Part shown: one piece after another, positions 1-8,092 of the stretch
Numbering within the stretch: the stretch's first letter is position 1
Layout: the number at the start of each line of letters is the position of its first letter
Source of the DNA: Candidatus Nitrosopumilus sp.
GTDB lineage: Archaea; Thermoproteota; Nitrososphaeria; Nitrososphaerales; Nitrosopumilaceae
Assembly: GCA_029860565.1 (NCBI GenBank)
Contig: JAOUAY010000001.1
Location: 1 to 63,724, forward strand
Direction: 5' to 3'
Length of the DNA: 63,724 nt
Notes under the pieces: generated by a model
Told to the model about the DNA's origin: nothing
Database searches by the model: none
What the model saw: the letters and a program-made list of their open reading frames with translations, nothing else
Made by a program: the position numbers and the translations under genes

Positions 1-167
1 AATTAAAATCAAAGGGTGTCACAATATATCGTGACATTGTTGAAAAAGATGCAGGAAAAAATGCCGTAATTTTGGATCCTGATGGCTATCTTATTTCATT
101 GTTTGAACCAATCTTTGATGATAAAGATCAACAAACAGGCGGATATCAAGGATTCACACCAGCTTAG
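1..167 (+). CDS. Partial VOC (glyoxalase-like) protein, C-terminal end
   Basis: The open frame enters from the left edge (first full codon at base 3) and ends at TAG 165-167, giving the last 54 residues of a protein. The stretch DIVEKDAGKNAVILDPDGY followed by LISLFEP is the usual final beta strand and metal-ligand region of vicinal-oxygen-chelate proteins (glyoxalase/bleomycin-resistance fold), where the Glu of LFEP would bind metal. The specific substrate cannot be told from the tail. Its stop overlaps by 4 nt with the stop of the convergent gene at 164-550. Confidence 0.6.
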   Translation, partial: LKSKGVTIYRDIVEKDAGKNAVILDPDGYLISLFEPIFDDKDQQTGGYQGFTPA

Positions 168-550
168 ATTATTTTTTTAATTAGAAGAATAATCTTATCT
201 AAGCCTTTTTCTTTTCTATTAATTGAAACGTAGTACGTAACATCATTTTTCTGCAAGATTAGAATCGTTACTTTTTGATGTTGTAAAAGCACATGTTCTA
301 ATTTTCCAATTGAATCAGCAGTGTCTTTTCTTAAAGACACTAATGTGGATAATATGAAAAATTCATTTTTTACCTGTTCTGATTTTAAAAGAGGTTTGAG
401 ATTTGGTCTGACCATCCCAGTCAGAGTCCTACCATGTGCATTTACAACTCCAGCATATCTGATACTATTTGATAATTTTAGAATACTTTGACATTGTTTT
501 CTGTATTTTATTACAGCATCTTTCCATTTTTCCGCGGGAGTTTTGATCAT
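164..550 (-). CDS. Small conserved thaumarchaeal protein (DUF6659-like)
   Basis: A 128-residue soluble protein with no signal peptide. It has a basic N-terminal helix (KWKDAVIKYRKQCQSIL), then a compact alpha/beta pattern (SIRYAGVVNAHGRTLTG, later HQKVTILILQ and VTYYVSINR) that resembles a roadblock/profilin-like sensor fold. I recognise the type as a small family abundant in marine ammonia-oxidising archaea (DUF6659-like); no function is known to me. The ATG at 550 follows a poorly conserved AT-rich leader. It stands alone, convergent with the partial VOC gene. The family name is from memory, so moderately sure. Confidence 0.65.
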   Translation of the reverse strand: MIKTPAEKWKDAVIKYRKQCQSILKLSNSIRYAGVVNAHGRTLTGMVRPNLKPLLKSEQVKNEFFILSTLVSLRKDTADSIGKLEHVLLQHQKVTILILQKNDVTYYVSINRKEKGLDKIILLIKKII

Positions 551-618
551 GATAAAATCCTTTTTTTGAAATTAATAAGGATATTGAATGATTGTAATTT
601 TTAGAACTATGCTATAGT

Positions 619-990
619 TTATTTTGAATTAGATTCTTTTTGTAATTTTTTCTTTAATTCCAAATTTTCTTTTAATAATTTGTCATTTGTGGTTTGAAGC
701 GTTTCTACAGAATTTTGTCTAGTGTATAGTGGATGTCCAGGTGGAATGACTTTTGAATTCATTGATAGTAAACCTGATGCATATTGTTGATACATGTGTT
801 GAAATCCTTGAAGTTTTTGATTAATTGTCTCAGCATTTTGTAAAAATTGTTTTCTCATAGGATTTTCATTGATTTTAAACATGGCGTTTGGTAACCCTGG
901 TGGCAGTCTTGGAAATTGGAATGCCAAATGAGGAATATTTGGATTTAATCCATAAAGATCCTGCAGGTGTTTTATTACTAAATTATCCAC
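619..990 (-). CDS. Hypothetical coiled-coil protein
   Basis: 123 residues. The N-terminal half is proline-rich and hydrophobic (PHLAFQFPRLPPGLP). The middle is Gln/Asn-rich (NQKLQGFQHMYQQYASG). The C-terminal ~35 residues form a clear coiled coil ending in lysines (LLKENLELKKKLQKE). I do not recognise a family. The coiled coil suggests oligomerisation or partner binding. The opposite-strand frame at 888-1070 overlaps its start and is judged a shadow, because this frame has the better composition. Confidence 0.6.
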   Translation of the reverse strand: MDNLVIKHLQDLYGLNPNIPHLAFQFPRLPPGLPNAMFKINENPMRKQFLQNAETINQKLQGFQHMYQQYASGLLSMNSKVIPPGHPLYTRQNSVETLQTTNDKLLKENLELKKKLQKESNSK

Positions 991-1127
991 AAATATGTCC
1001 CATATTTGCCATATTTGTGGCTTGCTTTAGTCATTTGATAAACTCTTTAGCTAATTCTGAGGAGTTTTAGCTCAATTTGAGCTGATCGGAGATCCTTATA
1101 GATTCGCAAATTTGATCGCTAGCACAT

Positions 1128-1274
1128 ATGGACAAATTAAAAAAAGCATGTCTAAAATGTAAAAAAGACATTCATAAAAAAGATCTGCATAAAATTGTAA
1201 TTTATGTTGTTCAAGAGAAATTTACTGAGCATTATTATGAACATGTAGAATGTCCTGACAAATTCACCATCTGA
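1128..1274 (+). CDS. 48-aa CxxC microprotein
   Basis: ATG at 1128 opens 48 codons ending at TGA 1272-1274. The protein begins MDKLKKACLKCKKDIHKKDL, so it has one CxxC pair, a later Cys in HVECPDKF, and several His residues (EHYYEHVEC), enough to bind a zinc ion. Composition is typical of a coding frame (Lys-rich start, mixed core). It lies between two minus-strand genes with its own upstream region. Function unknown. Confidence 0.5.
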   Translation: MDKLKKACLKCKKDIHKKDLHKIVIYVVQEKFTEHYYEHVECPDKFTI

Positions 1275-1290
1275 TAATGTAAGTTTTGAA

Positions 1291-2100
1291 TTAGCCTTTG
1301 AATTCAAATACATTATAAATTGCACCTGTTATTCTAGAACGATATTTCCACTCATCTTTCTTCCAAACGATTTTAGTAAAATCTTTTTGTGAATTTGGAT
1401 GAAGTCTTTGATATACATCATCTCCAATCAGGATTTGATTCGGCATTGCCATATTTTGTATTTTTGATGCAATGTTCATTGCGGGCCCCATTAAATCAAC
1501 ATGTGAATTTTCAACATCAGCACCATATCTTACAACAATGTTTTGCCCAAAATCAACACCAATCTTTACCATTAAATCGGGATAATCATATTGATTTAGA
1601 ATAGGATTAATTCCTTTTTGAATTACTGAAATCATTGATTTTGCACAACTTACAGCGTTATCAGATGCAAGTAATCCATTACCTTCTCCAACAAAATATC
1701 CGATTACAGCATCACCTACAAATTTTAAGACGTATCCATGATGCTGTCTAATTACTGCAGCCATCTCTTGTGAAAAGGAACTTACAATAATTGCAATTTT
1801 TTCTTCAGGCATTTCCAATGTCATAGTAGTTGAACCAACTAAATCAACATAGAGAACAACCATGTCTAATTTTGAAAAAACATGTTTTCTCAAAAATTCT
1901 TCTGATTCATTAATAACACCAGAATATTCATAGCCTTTTTTGAGAGCTCCCCAAACACGTTTTTGTGTTTCTAAAATCATAGTCTCTGAATCTAATGTTT
2001 TTTGTTTACTTTTGCTAAGTAACATATCTACAAGATAATTATTTTGATCGGATACATCCGATTCTTGTTCAGATTCCTTCTTTTCCTTATTTTCAGACAT
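1291..2100 (-). CDS. Class III adenylate/guanylate cyclase domain protein
   Basis: About 269 residues from the ATG at 2100 (an in-frame GTG lies 9 nt upstream). After a charged, probably disordered N-terminus of ~25 residues, a class III nucleotide cyclase catalytic domain covers residues ~80-265. Both metal-binding aspartates are visible: D86 in LYVDLVGST and D130 in LKFVGDAVIGYF. K126 and D202 are the pair that usually selects ATP. N209 of the transition-state motif is present, but the following Arg is Lys (MNIASKI, K213), which could lower activity or adapt the site. There is no transmembrane segment, so it is cytosolic. It follows a tiny zinc-ribbon gene (2111-2233) on the same strand with a 10-nt gap, suggesting co-transcription. 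Product cAMP is inferred. Confidence 0.85.
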   Translation of the reverse strand: MSENKEKKESEQESDVSDQNNYLVDMLLSKSKQKTLDSETMILETQKRVWGALKKGYEYSGVINESEEFLRKHVFSKLDMVVLYVDLVGSTTMTLEMPEEKIAIIVSSFSQEMAAVIRQHHGYVLKFVGDAVIGYFVGEGNGLLASDNAVSCAKSMISVIQKGINPILNQYDYPDLMVKIGVDFGQNIVVRYGADVENSHVDLMGPAMNIASKIQNMAMPNQILIGDDVYQRLHPNSQKDFTKIVWKKDEWKYRSRITGAIYNVFEFKG

Positions 2101-2110
2101 CACAATCACA

Positions 2111-2233
2111 TCATTCTAAGGGGAAATCCACTCCACATCTAGAGCATTTGCCTCTATTTCCATTATAGCCCTCGTGGTAGTATTCCTCAATATCTTCATT
2201 ACAATGATCACATGTGAGGTTGGATTTATTCAC
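2111..2233 (-). CDS. 40-aa zinc-ribbon microprotein
   Basis: GTG start at 2233, TGA at 2111-2113. The peptide carries two CxxC pairs 18 residues apart (LTCDHCNED and GKCSRCGVDF), a four-cysteine zinc ribbon filling nearly the whole chain. No ATG exists in frame before the upstream stop. It sits immediately upstream of the cyclase gene on the same strand. Too small to contain more than the metal site; a role as adaptor or regulator is only a guess. Confidence 0.6.
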   Translation of the reverse strand: MNKSNLTCDHCNEDIEEYYHEGYNGNRGKCSRCGVDFPLE

Positions 2234-2304
2234 AAGTAAAATTTTGATTTTGCCTATTTAGATATTGATGAAGGTTTAAGGAGAGGAATTATCGGCTATT
2301 TCTT

Positions 2305-3144
2305 GTGCGATTAGGTTCACGATCTTCCAATGAATTCATTCAGTTGTTAAATCAAAAAAATGAATCAATCCAAAAAGCATACCTTCCTAAAATGGTTGAT
2401 TTAACAAAAATGATTGACATCAAAGTCATGATGGGTGATTCAACCATTACCGAACAAAAAACATTTGATCCAAAATTAGTAATTAATTATTTCCAAAAAA
2501 TAAACAGTTCTCTGAAAGACTGGTCTTTACACGATGTATCTATTTCAAATAATCAAGATGTTAGAAGAATTTTTACAAAATTTGAAATAAGAGAAGAAAA
2601 TTATTTGATATCGGGACATTTATCGTTGCAATTCCATGTTCTGTTATATTACAAACCTGATCAACGCGTGATTGATACTCAAAAAGAATTATCGAAAATT
2701 GTAGATTTGACAAAAAATAAACAAGAACAACTTTCAGATAATAGTGATCAACTTGTTTTAAACAAATTAAAGGAGATGGGATACAAGGACTTTGACCATC
2801 AAAATCTATTTGAAGTATTTTATAAAAATGATGAATTCAGAGAAAAAGTTTTTGCAGAAATTCAAAAAGATTCTGGAGTGGATTTTCAAGAACTGACAGA
2901 AAGAAAAAACAAATTATTTGCAGAACTTGATTCTCTCTTACTTGAAACTTATCAAACATCATCTGTATTGATAGACGATCCTAGACTAGTTGCAGGTGAG
3001 GAAGGGTGTCTACTATCCTTAGATTTAGAATTTATTAAAAATAATAATCGTGAGGGATTATTTGATCCAAGAAAAATATCGCATTCAGTAAAAGAAAATA
3101 TTTTAAAACGTTTAGATGAGATTGAAGTAGTAATCAAATTATAA
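2305..3144 (+). CDS. Hypothetical soluble protein, 279 aa
   Basis: GTG start at 2305 gives 279 residues. The N-terminal ~130 residues are alpha/beta with a repeated aromatic-hydrophobic strand pattern (YLISGHLSLQFHVLLYY). The middle is a charged helix (ELSKIVDLTKNKQEQLSD) and the C-terminus has a helix pair (ELTERKNKLFAELDSLLLETY). No membrane segment and no catalytic motif are seen. A downstream ATG at about residue 30 is a less likely start because the preceding residues are coding-like. Divergent from the zinc-ribbon/cyclase pair across 71 nt. Family not recognised. Confidence 0.65.
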   Translation: MRLGSRSSNEFIQLLNQKNESIQKAYLPKMVDLTKMIDIKVMMGDSTITEQKTFDPKLVINYFQKINSSLKDWSLHDVSISNNQDVRRIFTKFEIREENYLISGHLSLQFHVLLYYKPDQRVIDTQKELSKIVDLTKNKQEQLSDNSDQLVLNKLKEMGYKDFDHQNLFEVFYKNDEFREKVFAEIQKDSGVDFQELTERKNKLFAELDSLLLETYQTSSVLIDDPRLVAGEEGCLLSLDLEFIKNNNREGLFDPRKISHSVKENILKRLDEIEVVIKL

Positions 3145-3327
3145 ATTTAAAACAAGAAACCAGAAGATGAATAATTTTCTCATTGGTGAGATCTAATTCC
3201 GAGATATAGGTTCAACTTCTTTTTTAGCTATTTATGAATTTGTGAAAATTCATGTATAAAATTTGACTAAAGGTGTAGTATTTAGATAGAAGAAAACAAA
3301 TACACCAAATCAATAGCATCATTTCCC

Positions 3328-4536
3328 ATGAACCCTACATACGATGAAATAGTAAAGGCAAATTCATTACGAGGAAATGAAATAAAGAAAACACCTCTCA
3401 TACATTCACCAACGTTTAGTGAACTAACAGGTTCGGATGTTTATCTGAAAGCAGAATTTCGACAAAAGACAGGTTCATTTAAAATTCGAGGAGCTTATTT
3501 TAAAATTAAATCACTATCAGATAAAGAAAAAAAACAAGGGGTGGTTGCAGCATCTGCAGGTAATCATGCACAAGGAGTTGCATTTGCATCATCATTAGAA
3601 AAAATTCAGTGTACCATAGTAATGCCAAAAAACGCATCACCTGCAAAAGTTGCAGCTACAAGAGGTTATGGTGCAAAAGTAATTTTGGAGGGAGTAAACT
3701 ATGATGAGTCATCTTCAAAAGCAAAAGCAATTGCAAAAGAAACCGGGGCTACTATGATACATGCTTTTGATGATCCTCAAATAATTGCAGCCCAAGGAGT
3801 AATTGGCATTGAAATTTTAGAGGATCTGCCAGACGTTGATGAAATTTATCTCCCAATAGGTGGAGGGGGATTAGCTGCCGGAACCTTAATTGCAATTAAG
3901 GAAAAAAATCCACAAGTCAGAGTTATCGGAGTTCAATCAAAATCATTCCCATCGATGCATGATTCAATAAAACAAGGATCCCCTACTGCAAGTGGAGGAG
4001 GTAGAACCATAGCAGATGGTATTTCAGTAAAAATTCCTGGACAATTGACATTTGCAGTGATCAAAGAACTCATAGATGAAATTGTTCTAGTTGACGATGT
4101 CGAAATTACAAAAGCAATGTTTTTGCTAATGGAGAGAATGAAGTTTGTAGTAGAACCTGCAGGTGCAGTAAGTTTAGCCTATTTGATATCTAAAAAACCA
4201 GCTATTGGAAAGAAGGTTGTACTAATTTTAGCCGGAGGAAATGTGGATATGTATCTTTTAGGACAGATAGTAGACAAAGGTCTTGCAGCAATGGGTCGTT
4301 TGTTAAAATTATCCATTTTACTACCCGATCGACCCGGAGCATTCAAAGAAATAGTTGATGAAATTACATTGGCCAATGCAAATATTGTAGAGGTAGTTCA
4401 TGACAGATTAAGCTCTCAAATCAATGCAGGTTCTGCAGGAGTTACGCTGAGTCTGGAAACCCAAGGAAGAGAACAGGCTGAATTACTAATAGAATCATTA
4501 AAGAAGAAAAATATTCAATTTACTTTATTGACTTGA
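3328..4536 (+). CDS. ilvA: Threonine ammonia-lyase (threonine dehydratase) with ACT domain
   Basis: 402 residues, the usual size of the short single-ACT form. It deaminates threonine to 2-oxobutyrate with PLP, feeding isoleucine synthesis or catabolism. The fold type II PLP domain (about residues 1-320) shows the Schiff-base lysine K52 in TGSFKIRGAY, the SAGNHAQGVA substrate loop and the GGGGLAAG phosphate-binding loop. The last ~75 residues (LSILLPDRPGAFKEIVDEI onward) are an ACT regulatory domain. The start ATG at 3328 matches the family N-terminus. The 3' end overlaps the convergent purE by 17 nt. Whether it is biosynthetic or catabolic cannot be decided from sequence; length favours the TdcB-like type. 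Confidence 0.93.
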   Translation: MNPTYDEIVKANSLRGNEIKKTPLIHSPTFSELTGSDVYLKAEFRQKTGSFKIRGAYFKIKSLSDKEKKQGVVAASAGNHAQGVAFASSLEKIQCTIVMPKNASPAKVAATRGYGAKVILEGVNYDESSSKAKAIAKETGATMIHAFDDPQIIAAQGVIGIEILEDLPDVDEIYLPIGGGGLAAGTLIAIKEKNPQVRVIGVQSKSFPSMHDSIKQGSPTASGGGRTIADGISVKIPGQLTFAVIKELIDEIVLVDDVEITKAMFLLMERMKFVVEPAGAVSLAYLISKKPAIGKKVVLILAGGNVDMYLLGQIVDKGLAAMGRLLKLSILLPDRPGAFKEIVDEITLANANIVEVVHDRLSSQINAGSAGVTLSLETQGREQAELLIESLKKKNIQFTLLT

Positions 4537-5104
4537 ATTTTTTTTTAACAAATTTTGAAAGTCCTTCTTTTTTTAATTGTTCAGATTCCTTCATAACTAA
4601 ATTATGTTGATTAGATTTGTGTTGTTTTAATTTCTTTTTTAAATCTTGGAATTCATTTGCAAGTATTTTCATGGCATAAATTCCAGCATTTCCTGCCTTG
4701 TTAACTCCTACAGATACAACAGGAGAACCAGAGGGCATTTCAGTGATTGATAATAATGAATCTAATCCACCAAATGCAGAAAATTTTGCGGTGTCTGATT
4801 TTTTTTGGTTTTTGTCATTATATACCAGTATAGGCACTCCAATAACAGGAATTATTGTGTGAGATGCAATCATCCCAGGTAAATGTGCAGCCCCTCCAGC
4901 TCCTGCAATTATTATTTTAAACCCCATTTCTTCAGCATGTTTAGCATATTCTGCTAATCGAGATGGAGTTCTATGTGCCGATACAATTTGATCTTCATGT
5001 TTGATTTTATACTCATCTAATATTTCTGATGCACCTTGCATAATTCTACTATCTGAACTAGATCCCATGATGATTCCAACCAGGGGTTTATTAGAATATG
5101 TCAT
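4520..5104 (-). CDS. purE: N5-carboxyaminoimidazole ribonucleotide mutase PurE
   Basis: Class I PurE moves the carboxylate of N5-CAIR to C4 in purine synthesis. The signature GIIMGSSSDSRIM near the N-terminus (residues 10-22), the catalytic His in VSAHRTPSRL (H44) and the AGAGGAAHLPGM loop are all present. I chose the ATG at 5104 (MTYSNKPLVG, 194 aa); the frame stays open to 5164 but the extra residues are not family-like. A Lys-rich tail extends past the usual end. It is divergent from purK across ~106 nt, so the two steps of the pathway share one intergenic control region. Confidence 0.94.
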   Translation of the reverse strand: MTYSNKPLVGIIMGSSSDSRIMQGASEILDEYKIKHEDQIVSAHRTPSRLAEYAKHAEEMGFKIIIAGAGGAAHLPGMIASHTIIPVIGVPILVYNDKNQKKSDTAKFSAFGGLDSLLSITEMPSGSPVVSVGVNKAGNAGIYAMKILANEFQDLKKKLKQHKSNQHNLVMKESEQLKKEGLSKFVKKKFKSIK

Positions 5105-5210
5105 AATAATAGGAAAAACTAGCGAGTAATTAACAATTCTATTACAAAAAATCCTATTGATCATTTAGCTTAGCATTAGATATTTTTAATCCAAAATCCT
5201 CAATTTTGTA

Positions 5211-6356
5211 ATGTCAAAGATTTTGGGAATTATCGGCGGTGGACAATTAGGAATGATGATTGCCGAAGCTGCAAAAAAAATGCCTGATGAAATTTCTGAA
5301 ATTATAGTATTAGATCCTACTGAAAACTGTCCAGCAGCCCAGGCTGGAGCCACACAAATTATTGCAGATTTTAAAGATAAAAATGCAATTATTGAACTTG
5401 CAAACAAATCAGACATAATTACCTATGAAATTGAATCAGGAGATAGTGATGTATTAAAATCAGTTCAAGATAAAGCTGAAATCAACCCTTCTCCTGAAAC
5501 ATTAAAAATTATTCAAGATAAATTTTTACAAAAATCATTTTTACGAGAAAATAAAATTCCTGTTCCAGAATTTATTGAAATAAAAAATATTGAAGATGTA
5601 AAAGAAGGAGTTAAAAAATTCGGCATTCCTGCCATGCTGAAAGCGCGAAGAGATGCATATGATGGACGAGGAAATTTCAAAATTAATTCTGAAGACGAAG
5701 TTCAAAAAGCATATGATTATTTTAAAGGACAGCCACTACTATTGGAAAAATTTGTGCCATTTAGTATGGAAGTTTCAGTTATTGCATCACGTAACACAAT
5801 AGGTCAAATCAAAACATACCCACTAGTTGAAAATATTCATCAAGAAAACATTCTGCGAGAAACTATTGCACCTGCCCGAGTTTCTGAGGACATATCAAAA
5901 AAAGCTGAAGAGATAGCAAAGAAAACAATGTCTGTGTTAAAAGGTGCAGGGATTTTTGGAATAGAGATGTTTGTAACTAAAGATGAAGATGTAGTGATTA
6001 ATGAAATAGCACCAAGGGTACACAATTCAGGTCACCATACATTACAATCAAGTAAAACATCTCAATTTGAACAACATTTACGAGCAATTCTTGGATTAGA
6101 ATTGGGCAGTACAGAATTAATTCATAATTCAATAATGTACAATATTTTGGGAGATAGTAGTTTTACAGGAGAGTATTTACCTCTGAATATATCTGAATCA
6201 GGGGTATTTTTGAAAATGTATGGTAAAAAAATTTCCAAACCTTCACGAAAATTAGGGCATGTCAATATTATCGGAATAAATAATGAATCAACAGATGAAT
6301 TATTAGAGAAATTACAATCACTAAAACCTAAAACAGTTACCAAGCCATCTGATTAG
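5211..6356 (+). CDS. purK: N5-carboxyaminoimidazole ribonucleotide synthase PurK
   Basis: 381-residue ATP-grasp enzyme that carboxylates AIR using ATP and bicarbonate, making the substrate of the neighbouring PurE. The N-terminal Rossmann-like part has ILGIIGGGQLGMM; the ATP-grasp core has PAMLKARRDAYDGRGN (residues ~140-155) and the metal-binding FVTKDEDVVINEIAPRVHNSGH. Length fits the family. An AT-rich TATA-like stretch (about 5179-5188) lies ~25-30 nt before the ATG, so the mRNA is probably leaderless. Confidence 0.95.
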   Translation: MSKILGIIGGGQLGMMIAEAAKKMPDEISEIIVLDPTENCPAAQAGATQIIADFKDKNAIIELANKSDIITYEIESGDSDVLKSVQDKAEINPSPETLKIIQDKFLQKSFLRENKIPVPEFIEIKNIEDVKEGVKKFGIPAMLKARRDAYDGRGNFKINSEDEVQKAYDYFKGQPLLLEKFVPFSMEVSVIASRNTIGQIKTYPLVENIHQENILRETIAPARVSEDISKKAEEIAKKTMSVLKGAGIFGIEMFVTKDEDVVINEIAPRVHNSGHHTLQSSKTSQFEQHLRAILGLELGSTELIHNSIMYNILGDSSFTGEYLPLNISESGVFLKMYGKKISKPSRKLGHVNIIGINNESTDELLEKLQSLKPKTVTKPSD

Positions 6357-6365
6357 ATTTATTAA

Positions 6366-6776
6366 TTGATAAAAACAAAATTATTTGTGGCTTTAACCCC
6401 TGCATTAATCATTACAGGTATTGCAATTGTATTATTGGTAGTATATGGTATGGATGTAGTTGTAGGTTATAGTACTGATAGTGGAGAAGGATTCATTCCA
6501 TTTGATCATAAAACTAGAGGTATGGGATTAGGACTTCCTGCATTAATTTTACCAATTATAGCATATTTCATTTCTAGAAAAGAAGCATCAAAAGGTCTGG
6601 GAATCATGATAATTGTTGCAGGTATTTTGATCATTATAGGAGGCGCAGTTGTTATTGGAAGTGCAGAAGCTATGGAAGAAGCATCTGGAAGAAGCATACT
6701 CGCTGAAACAATTCCACTAATTATTGCAGGATTAGTCCAGATTGGATTAGGAATACTAAAAATTAAAAAATCTTAA
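6366..6776 (+). CDS. Four-helix membrane protein
   Basis: TTG start at 6366, 9 nt after the purK stop, gives 136 residues with four hydrophobic segments: about 8-28, 53-68, 74-96 and 112-132. The loop between helices 1 and 2 is polar (GYSTDSGEGFIPFDHKT). The last residues are KIKKS, predicting a cytoplasmic C-terminus. No enzymatic motif. Likely transcribed with purK by proximity; a link to purine synthesis is not implied by sequence. The family looks like small archaeal membrane proteins of unknown role. Confidence 0.65.
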   Translation: MIKTKLFVALTPALIITGIAIVLLVVYGMDVVVGYSTDSGEGFIPFDHKTRGMGLGLPALILPIIAYFISRKEASKGLGIMIIVAGILIIIGGAVVIGSAEAMEEASGRSILAETIPLIIAGLVQIGLGILKIKKS

Positions 6777-6786
6777 TTGATTGAAG

Positions 6787-6912
6787 ATGCCAACTTGTGC
6801 AAAATGTGAAAACGATGTGAATAAAGTTTATGATTGTGATCATACGGATTTTGAAGAATATTGTGTAGAATGTTATACCGAGCTACATTACTATTTGACA
6901 GAGAGTGAATAA
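6787..6912 (+). CDS. 41-aa zinc-finger-like microprotein
   Basis: ATG 6787 to TAA 6910-6912. Two CxxC pairs (PTCAKCEND and EYCVECYTEL) flank a His-containing segment (DCDHTDF), giving four to six possible zinc ligands in 41 residues. It begins 10 nt after the preceding membrane-protein gene and is followed closely by the next gene, so it is inside the same run of genes. Function unknown; the ligand pattern is seen, zinc binding is inferred. Confidence 0.6.
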   Translation: MPTCAKCENDVNKVYDCDHTDFEEYCVECYTELHYYLTESE

Positions 6913-6916
6913 TTTT

Positions 6917-7165
6917 ATGTTGACAGATAAAGATATTGCAATTTACGCATTAGGGAAAACTGAAGGAGTTCATTCCATAGCTGAAACATTGGGAAAAGGT
7001 CTAGATGATGAAAAATACATTGAATCTTGGAATAAAACCATGAAATTATTGGGCATTGAGATGCCATTAAAAGAACTTGAAAAGATCTATAATGAATTTT
7101 CAAGAAAGATGGAAGAACTGGTAAATTCTGAAAACATAAAACCTGAAAAATCTACAACTAGTTAG
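6917..7165 (+). CDS. Hypothetical helical protein, 82 aa
   Basis: ATG at 6917 (a GTG at 6905 inside the preceding gene is the alternative). The protein is mostly helical, with TLGKGLDDEKYIESWNKTMK and LKELEKIYNEFSRKMEELV as amphipathic helices and a polar tail. The stop TAG 7163-7165 directly abuts the ATG of the nucleotidyltransferase, so translational coupling is likely. Family unknown. Confidence 0.6.
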   Translation: MLTDKDIAIYALGKTEGVHSIAETLGKGLDDEKYIESWNKTMKLLGIEMPLKELEKIYNEFSRKMEELVNSENIKPEKSTTS

Positions 7166-7834
7166 ATGAAGGCAATTATTTTAGCAGGTGGTAGAGGTAA
7201 GAGATTAAGACCAATCACAGATTATGTCCCAAAACCCCTAGTTCCAATAAAGAATATACCAATAATTGAATGGCAATTAAAATATCTAAAAAAATTTGGA
7301 ATAGATGAAGTAATTATCTGTACAGGGTACAAACAAGAAATGATTGAAAACCATTTGAATATGAAAGACATTGGAATTAAAATTAAATTCTCTATTGAAA
7401 AATCACCTTTAGGTACTGGAGGCGCAATTAAAAAAGCAGGTAAGATGATCAAAGATAAATCATTTTTTGTGATTAATGGAGACACAATAACAAATATTGA
7501 TTTGAAAAAACTTGCAACAAAGAAAAATGTAATTGCTGCAATTGAACTAAGAACAAAATACGGAATTTTAGAAACAGATAATGACAAAATAATAAACTTT
7601 AAAGAGAAAAAAGAAATTTCAGATACATGGATGAATGCGGGAATTTACCATTTAGAAAAAGAAGTTCTAAAAGAACTTCCAAACAAAGGGGATATTGAGA
7701 AAACAGTATTTCCAGATTATGCAAAAAAAGGAATACTAAATACAGTAAAATTCAAAAATGCAAAATGGTATTCTGTGGATTCATTTAAAGACATGGAAGA
7801 ATGTTCATTGGAAGTAGAAAAAATAATAAAATAA
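7166..7834 (+). CDS. Sugar-1-phosphate nucleotidyltransferase
   Basis: 222 residues, the catalytic GT-A-like domain only, without the C-terminal beta-helix of longer members. The N-terminal nucleotide-binding signature LAGGRGKRLRPITDYVPKPL (residues 7-26) and the metal-site VINGDTITNID (around residue 110) are clear. These enzymes join a sugar 1-phosphate with an NTP to make NDP-sugar for glycan or S-layer glycosylation. Mannose-1-phosphate guanylyltransferase and glucose-1-phosphate thymidylyl/uridylyltransferase are the main alternatives; the sequence does not decide. Coupled to the preceding 82-aa gene without any gap. Confidence 0.87.
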   Translation: MKAIILAGGRGKRLRPITDYVPKPLVPIKNIPIIEWQLKYLKKFGIDEVIICTGYKQEMIENHLNMKDIGIKIKFSIEKSPLGTGGAIKKAGKMIKDKSFFVINGDTITNIDLKKLATKKNVIAAIELRTKYGILETDNDKIINFKEKKEISDTWMNAGIYHLEKEVLKELPNKGDIEKTVFPDYAKKGILNTVKFKNAKWYSVDSFKDMEECSLEVEKIIK

Positions 7835-7845
7835 AATTTAAAATT

Positions 7846-7992
7846 TTATGCGCCAGTTCTGTGCAATGTAACCATGCAATATGCCATTTCTTCAACAAAG
7901 GGTTCATCTTTACTAATAGAAGCATATTTTGTTGCATTATCCCAAAATGTTGGTTTTTCAACATGTTTTTCTGAAAATATTCCTTGACTCAT
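7846..7992 (-). CDS. 48-aa hypothetical protein
   Basis: Small frame with ATG at 7992 and TAA at 7846-7848. Composition is coding-like (MSQGIFSEKHVEKPTFWDN, then an acidic stretch KDEPFVEEMAYCMVTLH). No motif recognised. It lies alone between a plus-strand nucleotidyltransferase and the plus-strand oxidoreductase. A 7-bp inverted repeat (8000-8006 and 8014-8020, 7-nt spacer) sits just upstream of its start. Confidence 0.5.
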   Translation of the reverse strand: MSQGIFSEKHVEKPTFWDNATKYASISKDEPFVEEMAYCMVTLHRTGA

Positions 7993-8092
7993 GATTGTAA
8001 TTATGATCTGATCTCATAATCTTCCGCCTCAATCAAAATTAACCTATTGCTAAAACAGATACACTAGAATATAGAAATGATGTACTATTTTC

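Noticed and set aside
888..1070. Plus-strand 60-codon frame
   Set aside because: Overlaps the start of the better coiled-coil gene (619-990, minus) and has no motif.
1389..1604. Plus-strand frame inside the cyclase gene
   Set aside because: Antisense shadow of a gene with full catalytic motifs; composition is His/Gln-rich and not protein-like.
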